64,000 nucleotides of DNA from Comamonas testosteroni ATCC 11996 (GCF_000241525.1 NZ_AHIL01000059.1:1-64000); one strand, 5' to 3'; shown: positions 26,594-35,465, counted from the first letter of the stretch. The notes: a model not told the origin generated them from the sequence alone. Numbers and translations are program-made.

Positions 26594-27763
26594 ATGACTG
26601 ACACCCTGTTCCAGCCCTTTGCCTTCGCCAATGGCCTCACGCCGCGCAATCGCGTGGTGATGGCCCCCATGACCACCTGGTCGGCCAATCCGGACGGGAC
26701 CATCTCCGAGCAGGAGCTGGCCTATTACCGCGCCCGCGTACAGGGCGTGGGCCTGGTGCTCACGGGTTGCACCCATGTGCAGCCCAGCGGCATCGGCTTC
26801 ACCGATGAATTCGCGGCCTATGACGACCGCTTCATCCCCAGCCTGCGCAAACTGGCCCAGGCCGCAAAAAGCGGCGGTGCGCCAGCCGTGCTGCAAATCT
26901 TCCATGCCGGCAACAAGGCCGTGCCCAGCCTGATCCCGAAGGGTGAGCTGGTCAGCGCGAGCAGCCTAGCTGCGCCCAAGGGACCGTTCAATGACGGCAA
27001 GCTCGCCAGCCGGGCCCTGAGCCATGAAGAAATCCTGGCCGTGATCCGCGATTTCGGCGAAGCCACACGCCGCGCCATCGAGGCGGGCTTCGACGGCGTG
27101 GAGCTGCATGGCGCCCACGGGTTTCTGATCCAGAACTTCCTTTCGCCCCTGTTCAATCAACGCACGGACTCATGGGGTGGCTCATTGGAGAGCCGCATGC
27201 GCTTTCCCCTCGAAGTGGTTCGCGAGGTACGCCGCGTGATCGCCGCCCATGCCAAGCGTCCATTCCTGCTGGGCTACCGTATTTCTCCCGAGGAGCCTGG
27301 CGAAGGCGCGCTGCGCATCGGCGGTGCATTGGCGCTGGTAGACAAATTGATCGAGGAAGGCCGGATCGACTATCTGCACGCCTCGCTCTACGACCTGCTG
27401 ACGGGCAAGCCGCAGAACACTGGCTTGGAGGACGCGAGCGGCAAGACGACCGCCGAGCAGTTCATCGAGCGCGTGGCCGGGCGAGTGCCGCTGCTGGCTG
27501 CGGGCCAAATCCGCACACCTGACCAAGCGCGCCGCGCATTGGCTCTTGGACTGCCTTTGGTGGCCGTGGGCAAGGGACTGGTGATGAACGCACAGTGGGT
27601 GGAGCTGGCAAATGCCGGACGTGATCACGAGATCGACACGGCATTGGATATGTCAGGAGAGGCTGGAGACCTTCAGGTGCCGGACAAGCTGTGGTCTGCG
27701 ATCTCGGCGACGCCCGGCTGGTTCCCGATACGCGATAAAGCAGAGGATCTGGCCGAAGCATGA
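26594..27763 (+). CDS. NADH:flavin oxidoreductase, old yellow enzyme family
   Basis: A 389-residue FMN TIM-barrel enzyme. Landmarks are NRVVMAPMTTWSANPDG, GFDGVELHGAHGFLIQNFLSPLFNQRTD with the substrate-binding His/Gly, SLESRMRFPLEVVREVRR, and PLLAAGQIRTPDQARRAL for FMN phosphate. Old yellow enzymes reduce activated C=C bonds of enones or nitro compounds. The start at 26594 (MTDTLFQPFAF) is the family start. It is the third gene of the LysR-divergent run, a possible xenobiotic or reactive-electrophile response set. Confidence 0.93.
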   Translation: MTDTLFQPFAFANGLTPRNRVVMAPMTTWSANPDGTISEQELAYYRARVQGVGLVLTGCTHVQPSGIGFTDEFAAYDDRFIPSLRKLAQAAKSGGAPAVLQIFHAGNKAVPSLIPKGELVSASSLAAPKGPFNDGKLASRALSHEEILAVIRDFGEATRRAIEAGFDGVELHGAHGFLIQNFLSPLFNQRTDSWGGSLESRMRFPLEVVREVRRVIAAHAKRPFLLGYRISPEEPGEGALRIGGALALVDKLIEEGRIDYLHASLYDLLTGKPQNTGLEDASGKTTAEQFIERVAGRVPLLAAGQIRTPDQARRALALGLPLVAVGKGLVMNAQWVELANAGRDHEIDTALDMSGEAGDLQVPDKLWSAISATPGWFPIRDKAEDLAEA

Positions 27764-27984
27764 GCTCGCTCTGGAGCAGACATTCGTTTTGACAATATGG
27801 GTGTCTGCTTCTGGCCGAGAGCACCATTTCGTGCTGGCAGCCGATAGCGGCCTGTCGAGCAATTTCCTGAGAACAGGTCGAATGACTGCTGTCAGGGCGC
27901 GTACCGAACTCAAGCTGTCGGCCACAACCTGCCATTCGGCACTTTTGCGGGAAGCGGACATAGGCGTATAGCGATGCAGCAGTT

Positions 27985-29220
27985 TTAGAACTTCTTTCGC
28001 TGCGTTTCTGGAAGAAACGCTGTGGCGAAGCCAAGGAGCGGCAGAAATGAGGTCACGCCATAGACCCACACAATGCCGTGTACGTCTGCCAACTCACCCA
28101 GTCCGGCTGCGCCAATTCCACCGACGCCGAACATCAACCCAAACATCAGTCCAGATACCAGTCCCACGCGACCGGGTACGGCCTCCTGTGCGTAGACCAC
28201 CAGAGCGGCAAAGGCAGATGACATTACCAAGCCTATGACAATGGCGAGGATGGCTGTCCCGGCAAGACCGACATAAGGCAGCGCAAGAGCGAACGGGGCG
28301 ACGCCAATAAACGAAATCCAGATGACAGCCTTGCGGCCAATGCGGTCTCCAACAGGTCCGCCTACGAAGGTTCCTGCGGCCACAGCTGCGAGGAACATGA
28401 AGAGAAACAGCTGACTCGTCTGCACGCTGAGCTGAAAGCGCTCGATCAGATAGAACGTGAAGTAATTGGTGAATGATGCGATGTAGACGAACTTCGCAAA
28501 CATCAGCACACAGATAACGGAAATCGCACGTATCACGCCAGCGCGGCCCAGCCCCTCGCCATGGCCTTTCGACAGGACCTTGGCTTTAGCGTTTCCGTGA
28601 TGACGTACCCAGATTGTGAGGCGATACAGAACGAAGATCGCTACCAGTGCGACCACCATGAACCACGCTACCGCTGGCTGACCATGCGGGATAACAATGA
28701 CCGCAGTCAGCAAGGGGCCGATGGCGGAGCCGGTGTTACCACCTACCTGAAAAGTGGATTGCGCTGTTCCAAACTTGCCACCCGACGCCAGCCTTGCAAT
28801 CCGCGAGGCCTCTGGGTGAAAAGTAGCAGAGCCGACGCCCACCACCGCTGCCGCAGCCAACAGCATCTCGTAGCTGCTGGCCGCAGCCAGGAGCGCGATT
28901 CCGATGAAGGTCATCCCCATGCCCGAAGGAAGCAGGTATGGCTTGGGATGCTTGTCTGTGTACAGGCCGATCCAGGGCTGGAGCAGCGAAGCCGTGACTT
29001 GATAGACCAGCGCGATGATTCCGATCTGCCCAAAGCTCAAGGAGAAGCTCTGTTTGAGCATGGGAAAGATCGAAGGCAGCATGGCCTGGATCATGTCGTT
29101 GAGAAGGTGGGCAAAGGCAGCGCCCCCGACGATAGGGAGAAGGAATCCCTGTGGCTTGGCGTCGGGCACCGCGATGCAAGGTGCTTCCGATGTGGAGAGA
29201 GTGGCAGTTCTGACGGTCAT
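27985..29220 (-). CDS. MFS efflux transporter, fosmidomycin-resistance (Fsr) type
   Basis: A 411-residue major-facilitator protein with 12 predicted membrane helices. It matches the Fsr group: LLPIVGGAAFAHLLNDMIQA at helix 1, GLYTDKHPKPYLLPSGMGMT at motif A, ATFHPEASRIARLASGG, and GGPVGDRIGRKAVIW at the second motif A. Fsr exports fosmidomycin and related compounds, but chromosomal relatives have unknown natural substrates. The ATG at 29220 was selected; the upstream extension is hydrophilic. It is divergent from an AraC-type regulator. Confidence 0.9.
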   Translation of the reverse strand: MTVRTATLSTSEAPCIAVPDAKPQGFLLPIVGGAAFAHLLNDMIQAMLPSIFPMLKQSFSLSFGQIGIIALVYQVTASLLQPWIGLYTDKHPKPYLLPSGMGMTFIGIALLAAASSYEMLLAAAAVVGVGSATFHPEASRIARLASGGKFGTAQSTFQVGGNTGSAIGPLLTAVIVIPHGQPAVAWFMVVALVAIFVLYRLTIWVRHHGNAKAKVLSKGHGEGLGRAGVIRAISVICVLMFAKFVYIASFTNYFTFYLIERFQLSVQTSQLFLFMFLAAVAAGTFVGGPVGDRIGRKAVIWISFIGVAPFALALPYVGLAGTAILAIVIGLVMSSAFAALVVYAQEAVPGRVGLVSGLMFGLMFGVGGIGAAGLGELADVHGIVWVYGVTSFLPLLGFATAFLPETQRKKF

Positions 29221-29336
29221 GGAATTACAGAGGCAAGTGCGTTGGACCTGAGCCGTTGGACGGCTGAACTTGGAGATTACGTCCTTGCCGATTGGCTGTC
29301 GCACGCTCATCTGCCAATACCTGTAGAGTTTCTGCC

Positions 29337-30110
29337 ATGGCAACGCATCCATCCCATAAACACAAGCAGTACGACAGCCTGGCCTGGCCGGTCGTCGTCA
29401 TGGAGAGCAGGTGGCCGGTCGGTATGTCCACGGGTTGGCATTCCCACCCCAAAGGCCAGCTTCTCTACGCTACAGAGGGCGTTATGGTGGTGCACACCGA
29501 CGCGGGGTCTTGGATCGTCCCTCCCAATCGCGCGCTCTGGATAACCACGGGCCTGCGGCATACCGTCACGATGGCCGGCGACGTGCTTATGCGCACGGCG
29601 TACATCGATGTCGCGAAGGTAACGACCTTGCCGCATGAGAGCAGCGTCATCAACGTCTCACCCCTGCTGCGCGAACTGCTCGTGGAGGCGGTCCGCATTG
29701 CGTTCCACACCGAGCCGAAAGGCCGCGACGCACGGCTTCTGGAATTGCTCATTGATGAGATTCGCGTCTCAACGACCCTTCCGCTTCATCTGCCAATGCC
29801 CAAGGATGAGCGGCTTCGCAGCATCTGCGACCAACTTAGCGCAACCCCCTCAGATTCGTCGAATGCCGCGGAATGGGCAGCGTCAATCCATGTGGGAGAG
29901 CGAACATTGCACCGGCTATTCGCCAAGGAGACTGGCATGACGTTCGCTCAGTGGCGTGAGCAGGCTAGGCTGCTTCACGCGCTGCGCGGGATTGCTGCAG
30001 GTAACAAGGTCATCGAAGTAGCGCTCGACTGCGGCTACGGCAGTGCCAGCGCGTTTGCTGCAATGTTCCGTCGACATTTCGGGGTCTCGCCCTCCAGCTT
30101 CTATCAATAG
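29337..30110 (+). CDS. AraC-family regulator with cupin sensor domain
   Basis: A 257-residue regulator. The N-terminal cupin (about 25-100) has the HSHPKGQLLYATEGVMVVHT metal-fold motif, and two helix-turn-helix units (about 160-255) include VGERTLHRLFAKETGMTFAQW and VALDCGYGSASAFAAMFRRH. It lies divergent from the Fsr transporter with a 116-base shared promoter region, the usual arrangement for a local repressor or activator of that pump. Confidence 0.9.
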   Translation: MATHPSHKHKQYDSLAWPVVVMESRWPVGMSTGWHSHPKGQLLYATEGVMVVHTDAGSWIVPPNRALWITTGLRHTVTMAGDVLMRTAYIDVAKVTTLPHESSVINVSPLLRELLVEAVRIAFHTEPKGRDARLLELLIDEIRVSTTLPLHLPMPKDERLRSICDQLSATPSDSSNAAEWAASIHVGERTLHRLFAKETGMTFAQWREQARLLHALRGIAAGNKVIEVALDCGYGSASAFAAMFRRHFGVSPSSFYQ

Positions 30111-30414
30111 CAAGGCCAAGCTGCGAAGCCCTCAATTTGGCGCGCCCTTTTTAACTGACTGCAATTGATGTGTGCGAACGGCGGCTCTGTGCCGAACAGC
30201 GACAGTCGCCGTTCGGCCACTAGCGGTCATTTGGTCATTGAACTTTTGTACTAACCAAAGACTGAGTTCAAAAATTTTAGGATTGTCTTAAGGCGGCAAC
30301 AGCTAATTTGCCTGTTGAACTGCAAGCTCATACAGTATTAGGCGAACTAAACATGCTTGTTGTATGTCTTCTTAAAACTAGTTAGTCCGCTTTAATTTCT
30401 GTCCATTTAAGCCT
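30111..30414. other. Non-coding region before the cassette-like genes
   Basis: The first part holds repeat-like motifs (GTGTGCGAACGGCGGC, GACAGTCGCCGTTCGGCCAC). From about 30240 the base composition falls to AT-rich, unlike neighbours, and leads into the 30415 frame. No gene seen. Confidence 0.45.
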
Positions 30415-30738
30415 ATGAATATTCAAACACCATTTACCTTCTCAAGTGTTTATTCGCTGGGTTTTTGGGGTTTGTTAGTGCTGCGCCTGCGTAGGTTTTG
30501 CCAGTTTCAAGCCTTTTTAGGCTCTAGTCGTTTCACAGTAAGCACTAGTAGCTATGGTTTTCGTAGTTTTGCGGAGCCTCGGTGGCGCGGTGCTTTTCCG
30601 TGGGTTACGCCCATCGCCAAGTCTGGGGGTTCTCTTTTGGCCTTTTGGTCTAACCCATCGGTCTTGTCGATCCGCCGATGGCAGTCGACTTGCCTCAGTC
30701 GTTATAACTCGCATGGCGCAAGTTCCAACTCCTCCTGA
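30415..30738 (+). CDS. DUF1010-like small protein (possible integron-cassette product)
   Basis: A 107-codon frame whose middle reads CQFQAFLGSSRFTVSTSSYG, then EPRWRGAFPW and LLAFWSNPSV. These fit the pattern of DUF1010 proteins (F-QAFLxSS...W(R)xAF...LLxF(G/W)xNPS), small proteins of unknown function often met in integron cassettes and on plasmids. The base composition is unlike the flanking genes. It overlaps the next frame by 26 bases, so one of the two starts may be wrong. The family call comes from remembered motifs, not a search. Confidence 0.45.
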   Translation: MNIQTPFTFSSVYSLGFWGLLVLRLRRFCQFQAFLGSSRFTVSTSSYGFRSFAEPRWRGAFPWVTPIAKSGGSLLAFWSNPSVLSIRRWQSTCLSRYNSHGASSNSS

Positions 30739-31108
30739 CCAGTCGGAGTTCATGGAACCCGAATTGACTCCGATCGTTGAAAGTACTGGCGAAGGACTAG
30801 TCGGGACGCTGATTGGGTTCAGCTTTTGGTTTATTGTGCTGAGTTTTGTACTGACGATTGTCACGTTGGGCAAGGCTCTCCCTCTTTTATTTTTCTCGAT
30901 CTTTGCGGTTCTACCAATCTCCATGCTAGGGTGCTCAGCGCTCTGCTGGCGCGTTTTCCACGCCTCGTTGAGAAGACCGTCTGTCCAAGTTGAGGCCGTT
31001 GTCGGTAGTCAATGGGCCAGGTTGGTTGGGTTACTTGCGCTCATCCCGGCTGTTGTTTTGTTGGCGCTGTCTGGCGGAATTCTGACTTTCGCATGGCACA
31101 AGCTCTAA
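30713..31108 (+). CDS. Hypothetical membrane protein
   Basis: A 131-residue protein with three or four hydrophobic segments (GTLIGFSFWFIVLSFVLTIV, LPLLFFSIFAVLPISMLG, LVGLLALIPAVVLLALSGGI) after an acidic N-terminus (PPDQSEFMEPELTPIVE). No family was recognised. The ATG at 30713 has no clear ribosome site; the frame is open further upstream. Low G+C suggests foreign origin together with the preceding frame. Confidence 0.55.
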   Translation: MAQVPTPPDQSEFMEPELTPIVESTGEGLVGTLIGFSFWFIVLSFVLTIVTLGKALPLLFFSIFAVLPISMLGCSALCWRVFHASLRRPSVQVEAVVGSQWARLVGLLALIPAVVLLALSGGILTFAWHKL

Positions 31109-31429
31109 CTAGTCATTGCAACCGACCGCCTTCGGCATCGAATGAATTGCGAATGTCTGTAATGGGTCGTCACCACCAGTTCGCAGCTTACGGGAGCTGC
31201 CGTTCACCTTGTCTGGCGCACTACGATCCAGCCAATTTCCGCTTTGAGGTGCACAGCGCACGTCTGGCCAGATAGCAGGTCAACGTCTTGTATTGGCGGC
31301 AGCGGTCACAGGCTTGCCAAATCTCAGAGGCTACAACCAGCCTGAAGCTACCTGCCGGGCGATCATCCTCACCGGCCGCTTGCGACCATCTTGGAACGAC
31401 CCATTGTGGAGGTTCGTTTTCAGTAGTCC
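31109..31429. other. Non-coding region downstream of the membrane-protein gene
   Basis: About 320 bases without a supportable gene. The sequence just after the stop (CGACCGCCTTCGGCATCG) can fold into a short hairpin and might be a decayed cassette end. Other parts (CGTCTGGCCAGATAGC, GGCGGCAGCGGTCAC) resemble the eroded repeats seen elsewhere in the window. Confidence 0.4.
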
Positions 31430-32200
31430 TCAATGAATGGAAGGCAGCCTGAACTGGTTGAGCAGTACCTCTTCAACCTCTTTCGGATCCAGCTGCCTTT
31501 TCTCAGCACGTCCATCTGTGATCGTCTTAAGCATGTCGCCCAGCAAAATGTTACGACCACTGCTGTGATGTTGCACAACTACTAGCTTCTGCACAAAGAT
31601 CGCTTCAGGGTGCGTGGAATTGAGATAGTTGGCGGGAACGAAGTCGATCCATTCCTGAGGTGAAAGATCAAAGCCGTATTGGTTGGCCCACTCACCATCT
31701 ACTTGAGCTTTGAGCAGGTATTCACCGCGCTCGTCACGGGTGAGCAGAAAGGTGTCACTGTCCTGCTCAATATTTATATCCAGAAGCTCCAGATCCATTG
31801 GTGCTCGGATGCCGTAGCTGCCGAAACCCAGATCGCACAGCCAGCGCCGACCTTCGACCTCGGCAATCACGGCCATGTGGGTCCTAGGTCTGCGTGCCGG
31901 ATAAAACATGGGCCGCGCGGCGACGAACTGGTAGGGAATGCCCAGAGCTTGTAACGCCATTGCAAACAGTCCGTTGACCTCATAGCAGTAGCCGCCTCGG
32001 CCTTGCTGGAGAATTTTGTCGGCGATATCTTCAGGTATCAACGAGACGACTTTGCCGGCTTGAACATCCAGATTTTCAAATGGAACCGTAAATAGCTGCT
32101 GGCGCATCAACGAGTGCAGGGTGGTTGTGTCACCAGCGAAATTGCCTGTGTAGCCAATGCGTTGTAAGTAGGTGGGCAGATCGAAATTGCTGGCATGCAT
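31430..32200 (-). CDS. Arylamine N-acetyltransferase
   Basis: A 256-residue NAT that transfers acetyl from acetyl-CoA to arylamines, hydrazines or related compounds. The Cys-His-Asp triad is visible: Cys in GRGGYCYEVNGLF, His in RTHMAVIAEV and Asp in WLCDLGFGS. The N-terminal LQRIGYTG, and TVPFENLDV, are family landmarks. The ATG at 32200 with AAGGA is preferred over 32224. It is divergent from a MocR-type regulator that probably controls it. Confidence 0.93.
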   Translation of the reverse strand: MHASNFDLPTYLQRIGYTGNFAGDTTTLHSLMRQQLFTVPFENLDVQAGKVVSLIPEDIADKILQQGRGGYCYEVNGLFAMALQALGIPYQFVAARPMFYPARRPRTHMAVIAEVEGRRWLCDLGFGSYGIRAPMDLELLDINIEQDSDTFLLTRDERGEYLLKAQVDGEWANQYGFDLSPQEWIDFVPANYLNSTHPEAIFVQKLVVVQHHSSGRNILLGDMLKTITDGRAEKRQLDPKEVEEVLLNQFRLPSIH

Positions 32201-32249
32201 GAAAAATCCTTGGTGAAATTGCATCCAGAAAGATAGAGCATGAATCGCA

Positions 32250-32289
32250 CTATCTGTATAAGCAGAATGATTGAAAATCTACCTGTACA
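32250..32289. promoter_or_regulatory. Direct repeat in the nat-mocR intergenic region, probable MocR binding site
   Basis: CTATCTGTATA (32250-32260) and CTACCTGTACA (32279-32289) are direct repeats whose starts are 29 bases apart, about three helical turns, located between the divergent starts. MocR/PdxR-type regulators commonly bind spaced direct repeats in such promoters. Function is inferred. Confidence 0.5.
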
Positions 32290-32306
32290 GATTGAGTGAA
32301 ACGTCC

Positions 32307-33776
32307 ATGCAAAACGCAGTGGTTCTCGCCGCCCCTTCATTGCCGCACTATCTCCGAATTGCCGAGGCGCTGCGCCAAACACTGGCATCTGGTGCGTTAC
32401 GTCCCGGCGACCGCTTGATTTCCGCACGCAAGTTGGCGCAGCGGGAGCAGGTTAGTCTGCCCACGGCACTGGAGGCGCTGCGTTGCCTTGAGGCGAAGGG
32501 GCTGATTGTTGCTCGACCACGTTCTGGCTACTTTGTGCCTCAAGTGAGCAATAGCGCCTTGTGCCTGTTACCTAGAACGAACTCTCGGCCGGCTTCGCGC
32601 CCTTTGCCTGTGACTATGGCAGGCTTGGCACGCTCCTTGTTCAGTAGTGCTGACACGCGATTGATGCCACTGGGCGCTGCGCTACCTGATCCCACCTGGC
32701 TGCCAACTACGACATTGCAGCGCGCATTGCAGACTGTGGGGCGTCGATTGCAGGGGCATGGGCAGACCTACAGCATGCCGCCAGGGCGAGCAGAGCTACG
32801 TGCCCAGATTGCGGCACGGGCTTCCCAATGGGGCGGGCAGTTTGGCCCGGAAGATGTCGTGGTGACTGCTGGCGCAACGCAAGCCGTGCGACTGGCGTTG
32901 CGTGCAGTCTGCAAGCCTGGCGACGTAGTGGCGATTGAGCGCCCGGCTTATTTCGGCACATTGTTGTTGCTGGAAGACCTGGGTCTGAAAGCTCTAGAAA
33001 TCTCCACTGACCCGCACTATGGCATGGTGCCAGATGCGATGGCAGCAGCTCTGGCAAAGCACAAACCTAAAGCGGTGTTGGCTTCGCCCACTGTACAGAA
33101 CCCGCTAGGAGCCTGCATGCCGGTAGAGCACAAACGTGCACTGGTGGCCTTGTTGGAGCAAGCCGGCGTACCTTTGATTGAGGACGACGTATATGGAGAT
33201 CTCGCAGGAGAATCTTTGCGTCCACCTGCCTGTAAAGCCTTCGATAGCAGCGGCAACGTGCTGTATTGCAGCTCTGTCTCTAAAACATTGGCACCGGGCT
33301 GGCGCATTGGCTGGATTGCGCCTGGACGTTTTCACGAACAAGTGCTGAAAGCGCGGCTGGCTGGGGACTGGGCAGGCGTGCCGCTGTTGGAGGCGGCTTT
33401 GAGCGAGATATTGGCGAGTGGTGACTATGACAGGCATTTACGGCGCTTGAAATCTCGCATTCATGCCGCGGTTCAGGCCGTCATGGCGCGGGTGGAGGCT
33501 AGCTTTCCCGCAGGTGTCAGAGTGACAACTCCCAGCCAAGGTTTTTTGCTTTGGGTGGAGCTGCCGCTCCAGATCCATGCGATGGAGGTATACCGACGTG
33601 CGTTGGCGTTGGGCATAGGCGTCAGCCCCGGTCAACTGTTTACGCCGCAGGCTGATCTGCCCAACTATCTTCGTCTAAATTGTGCCAACGATCCCACACC
33701 TCGGCTTTTGGGGGCTGTTGGGCAGATTGGGGAGATATGCTGTGAGCTGATGCGGCAGGCTCAAAGCATTGATTGA
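32307..33776 (+). CDS. MocR-type regulator (GntR helix-turn-helix fused to aminotransferase fold)
   Basis: A 489-residue fusion. A GntR winged helix (about 12-80: EALRQTLASGALRPGDRLIS, VSLPTALEALRCLEAKGLIV) is joined through a linker to a type I aminotransferase domain (about 115-480). The PLP lysine is in SSVSKTLAPGWRIGWI and the Asp/Tyr contacts are near IEDDVYGDLAG. MocR proteins sense PLP adducts of amines or amino acids. The divergent position next to an arylamine N-acetyltransferase suggests an amine-linked signal, by inference. Confidence 0.93.
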   Translation: MQNAVVLAAPSLPHYLRIAEALRQTLASGALRPGDRLISARKLAQREQVSLPTALEALRCLEAKGLIVARPRSGYFVPQVSNSALCLLPRTNSRPASRPLPVTMAGLARSLFSSADTRLMPLGAALPDPTWLPTTTLQRALQTVGRRLQGHGQTYSMPPGRAELRAQIAARASQWGGQFGPEDVVVTAGATQAVRLALRAVCKPGDVVAIERPAYFGTLLLLEDLGLKALEISTDPHYGMVPDAMAAALAKHKPKAVLASPTVQNPLGACMPVEHKRALVALLEQAGVPLIEDDVYGDLAGESLRPPACKAFDSSGNVLYCSSVSKTLAPGWRIGWIAPGRFHEQVLKARLAGDWAGVPLLEAALSEILASGDYDRHLRRLKSRIHAAVQAVMARVEASFPAGVRVTTPSQGFLLWVELPLQIHAMEVYRRALALGIGVSPGQLFTPQADLPNYLRLNCANDPTPRLLGAVGQIGEICCELMRQAQSID

Positions 33777-33974
33777 GTCTGTGATGTCTTAGCTCTATGA
33801 CTCACCGTTTACAGCCTTTCTCCATGAGGATTTGGATAACGCGTTTGCTCCAGCAGATGCAGACTAGCTTTGTGAGCTACTAAAGGAGTTCCAGCTCCTG
33901 ATGGCTTAAGCCAAGCACAGGCGACATCGCTCCACATTTGAGTAGTACTTGAGCTTGGAGTCAAATTTAAACGA

Positions 33975-34841
33975 CTGCTCCTGGCCGAAAGTACCAGTTT
34001 GGCCCAGCGCCGCATTGCAGCCGTTGAAGACGGCCACCCGGCCGCAGTTTCCGGTGTGGCCGTCAGCGGCAACATCAAATCTCCGTCTGTTCAGAGATCT
34101 CGAGGGCATCGTCGACCTCAATGCCCAAGTACCTCACTGTCGACTCCAGCTTAGAGTGGCCGAGCAGTAACTGCACAGCGCTCAGGTTCTTGGTGCGGCG
34201 GTAGATCAGTGCCGCCTTGGTCCTGCGCATCGCAGTGTGTCCCGTACTCCATGCGGTCCAGGCCTAGCTCGTCAACCCAGTGACCGAGGATTCGGGCGTA
34301 CTGCCGTGGCCCTAGATGTGGAGGTTTGTGTAGTCTGCTCGGAAGCAAGAAGTCCTCTGATTTCAGCCCAGCTAGCTTGATCCAGGCTTGCAAGGCGTCA
34401 CGGGCAGCCTGCGTGATCTCAAACTGCACTGGACGCTGAGTCTTGTGCTGCATGACGACCGCGCGCGATGCCACCTGGTCGCCGTGGCATACATCCCAAA
34501 CCTTGAGGGCGACGAGGTCGCATCCTCGCAGCTTGCTATCGATGCCTAAGTTGAAGAGAGCAAGCTCGCGCACCCGGCCTTCCATCTGGAGCCTTACGCG
34601 CAGCGCCCAGATGTCCTTGAGCTTGAACGGAGCCTTCTGCCCGACGATCTTGCCCTTGTTCCACGGCTCGCGATAAGCGGTATTACCTGTAGATCCCATG
34701 ATGGTCTCCCATCGAGTTGAGGGGCACACAGGATGCGCGGGCTTCGACTCGCCTGAGCGACTAGTGATGCTTGGCTGCCATAGCCTTATGACTGTCAGCT
34801 TCCTGGCATAGCCATGAACTCAACATCTCGGTCAAAAGCAG
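33975..34841 (-). mobile_element. Single-gene tyrosine-recombinase element with terminal inverted repeats
   Basis: The boundaries come from comparing this copy with 22150-22724: similarity begins at CTGCTTTTGACCGAGATG (complement of 34841 downward) and ends at ...CGGCCAGGAGCAG (33975). The two ends form an imperfect inverted repeat (CTGCTTTTGACCGA against CTGCTCCTGGCCGA). Between them lie a leader of about 140 bases, one 207-codon tyrosine recombinase gene and a trailing region of about 100 bases. The flanks on either side differ from those of the other copy, as expected for an independently placed unit. Confidence 0.7.
34075..34699 (-). pseudogene. Tyrosine recombinase (integrase), broken by a one-base insertion
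   Basis: Read from the ATG at 34699, the frame runs MGSTGNTAYREPWNKGKIVG, then LFNLGIDSKLRGCDLVALKV (first catalytic Arg) and RQYARILGHWVDELGLDRME. After GTH it breaks: one extra base near 34235, compared with the copy at 22436, shifts HSMRRTKATL into CDAQDQGGTD. In the corrected frame the C-terminus continues with HSKLESTVRYLGIEVDDALE and ISEQTEI to a stop at 34075. With the base removed it would be 207 residues, much shorter than phage integrases (over 300), and lacks an obvious arm-binding domain. Confidence 0.8.
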
Positions 34842-34955
34842 CCTTTGGGACAGGTTAAAGTATTGTTGATTCGACGGTTTCCATGTGCCCGAACTGGCTG
34901 ATGAAAACATTGGTAAATGCGGCCTCGTTAGATAGCTACAGTCAGAAAGCAAGCC

Positions 34956-35465
34956 TTGATTTCTATTCGGCCAATAGCTGCCCACGAATGGCAGAAGTAC
35001 CGTGATATTCGCCTGCGCGCTTTAAAGGATTCTCCCGACGCCTTCGGCAGTACTTGGGAGCGTGAAATCTTATTGACCGACGAAAGCTGGTCCATACGCA
35101 TTGCTGCGGCTGCAAAATCACCCAGTAACGAGGTGTTTTTCGCAGTCAGTGGCGAACAGGCTCACGGATTGATATGGGCTCAGATTTCTGAAAAGGAATC
35201 AGATGTTGCTTGTCTGTACCAGATGTGGGTCGATCCTGCAGCCCGCGGTTTGGGTGTTGGACGTTCCTTGCTCACGGAAGCGCTTACATGGGCAAGAAAG
35301 AATGGTGCGCGACACGTTCAATTGGGCGTAACCGTCGCTGACTCCCCAGCCTTTAAGTTATATACGTCACAAGGCTTTCTCTCTGTCGGAAATGCTGAGC
35401 CTTTACGTGAAGGCTCGGGTCTTATGGCACAAACCATGGTGCTGGAACTGGGCGCTAGCGCATGA
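34956..35465 (+). CDS. GNAT-family N-acetyltransferase
   Basis: A 169-residue acetyltransferase starting at a TTG (MISIRPIAAHEWQKYRDIRL, the typical GNAT opening). The acetyl-CoA loop is VDPAARGLGVGRSLLTEALT and the last strand and helix are LGVTVADSPAFKLYTSQGF. The motif layout resembles acetyltransferases acting on amino acids or antibiotics, but the substrate is unknown. It directly follows the integrase element, so acquisition with or near that element is possible. Confidence 0.85.
   Translation: MISIRPIAAHEWQKYRDIRLRALKDSPDAFGSTWEREILLTDESWSIRIAAAAKSPSNEVFFAVSGEQAHGLIWAQISEKESDVACLYQMWVDPAARGLGVGRSLLTEALTWARKNGARHVQLGVTVADSPAFKLYTSQGFLSVGNAEPLREGSGLMAQTMVLELGASA

Noticed and set aside
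28561-29544. A 327-codon plus-strand open frame opposite the MFS gene
   Set aside because: Shadow of the Fsr-type transporter; no family features.
30650-30710. Putative attC site (GTCTAAC ... GTTATAAC, about 61 bases)
   Set aside because: The outer boxes fit poorly and the inner arms do not pair well; kept only as a lead in the cassette finding.
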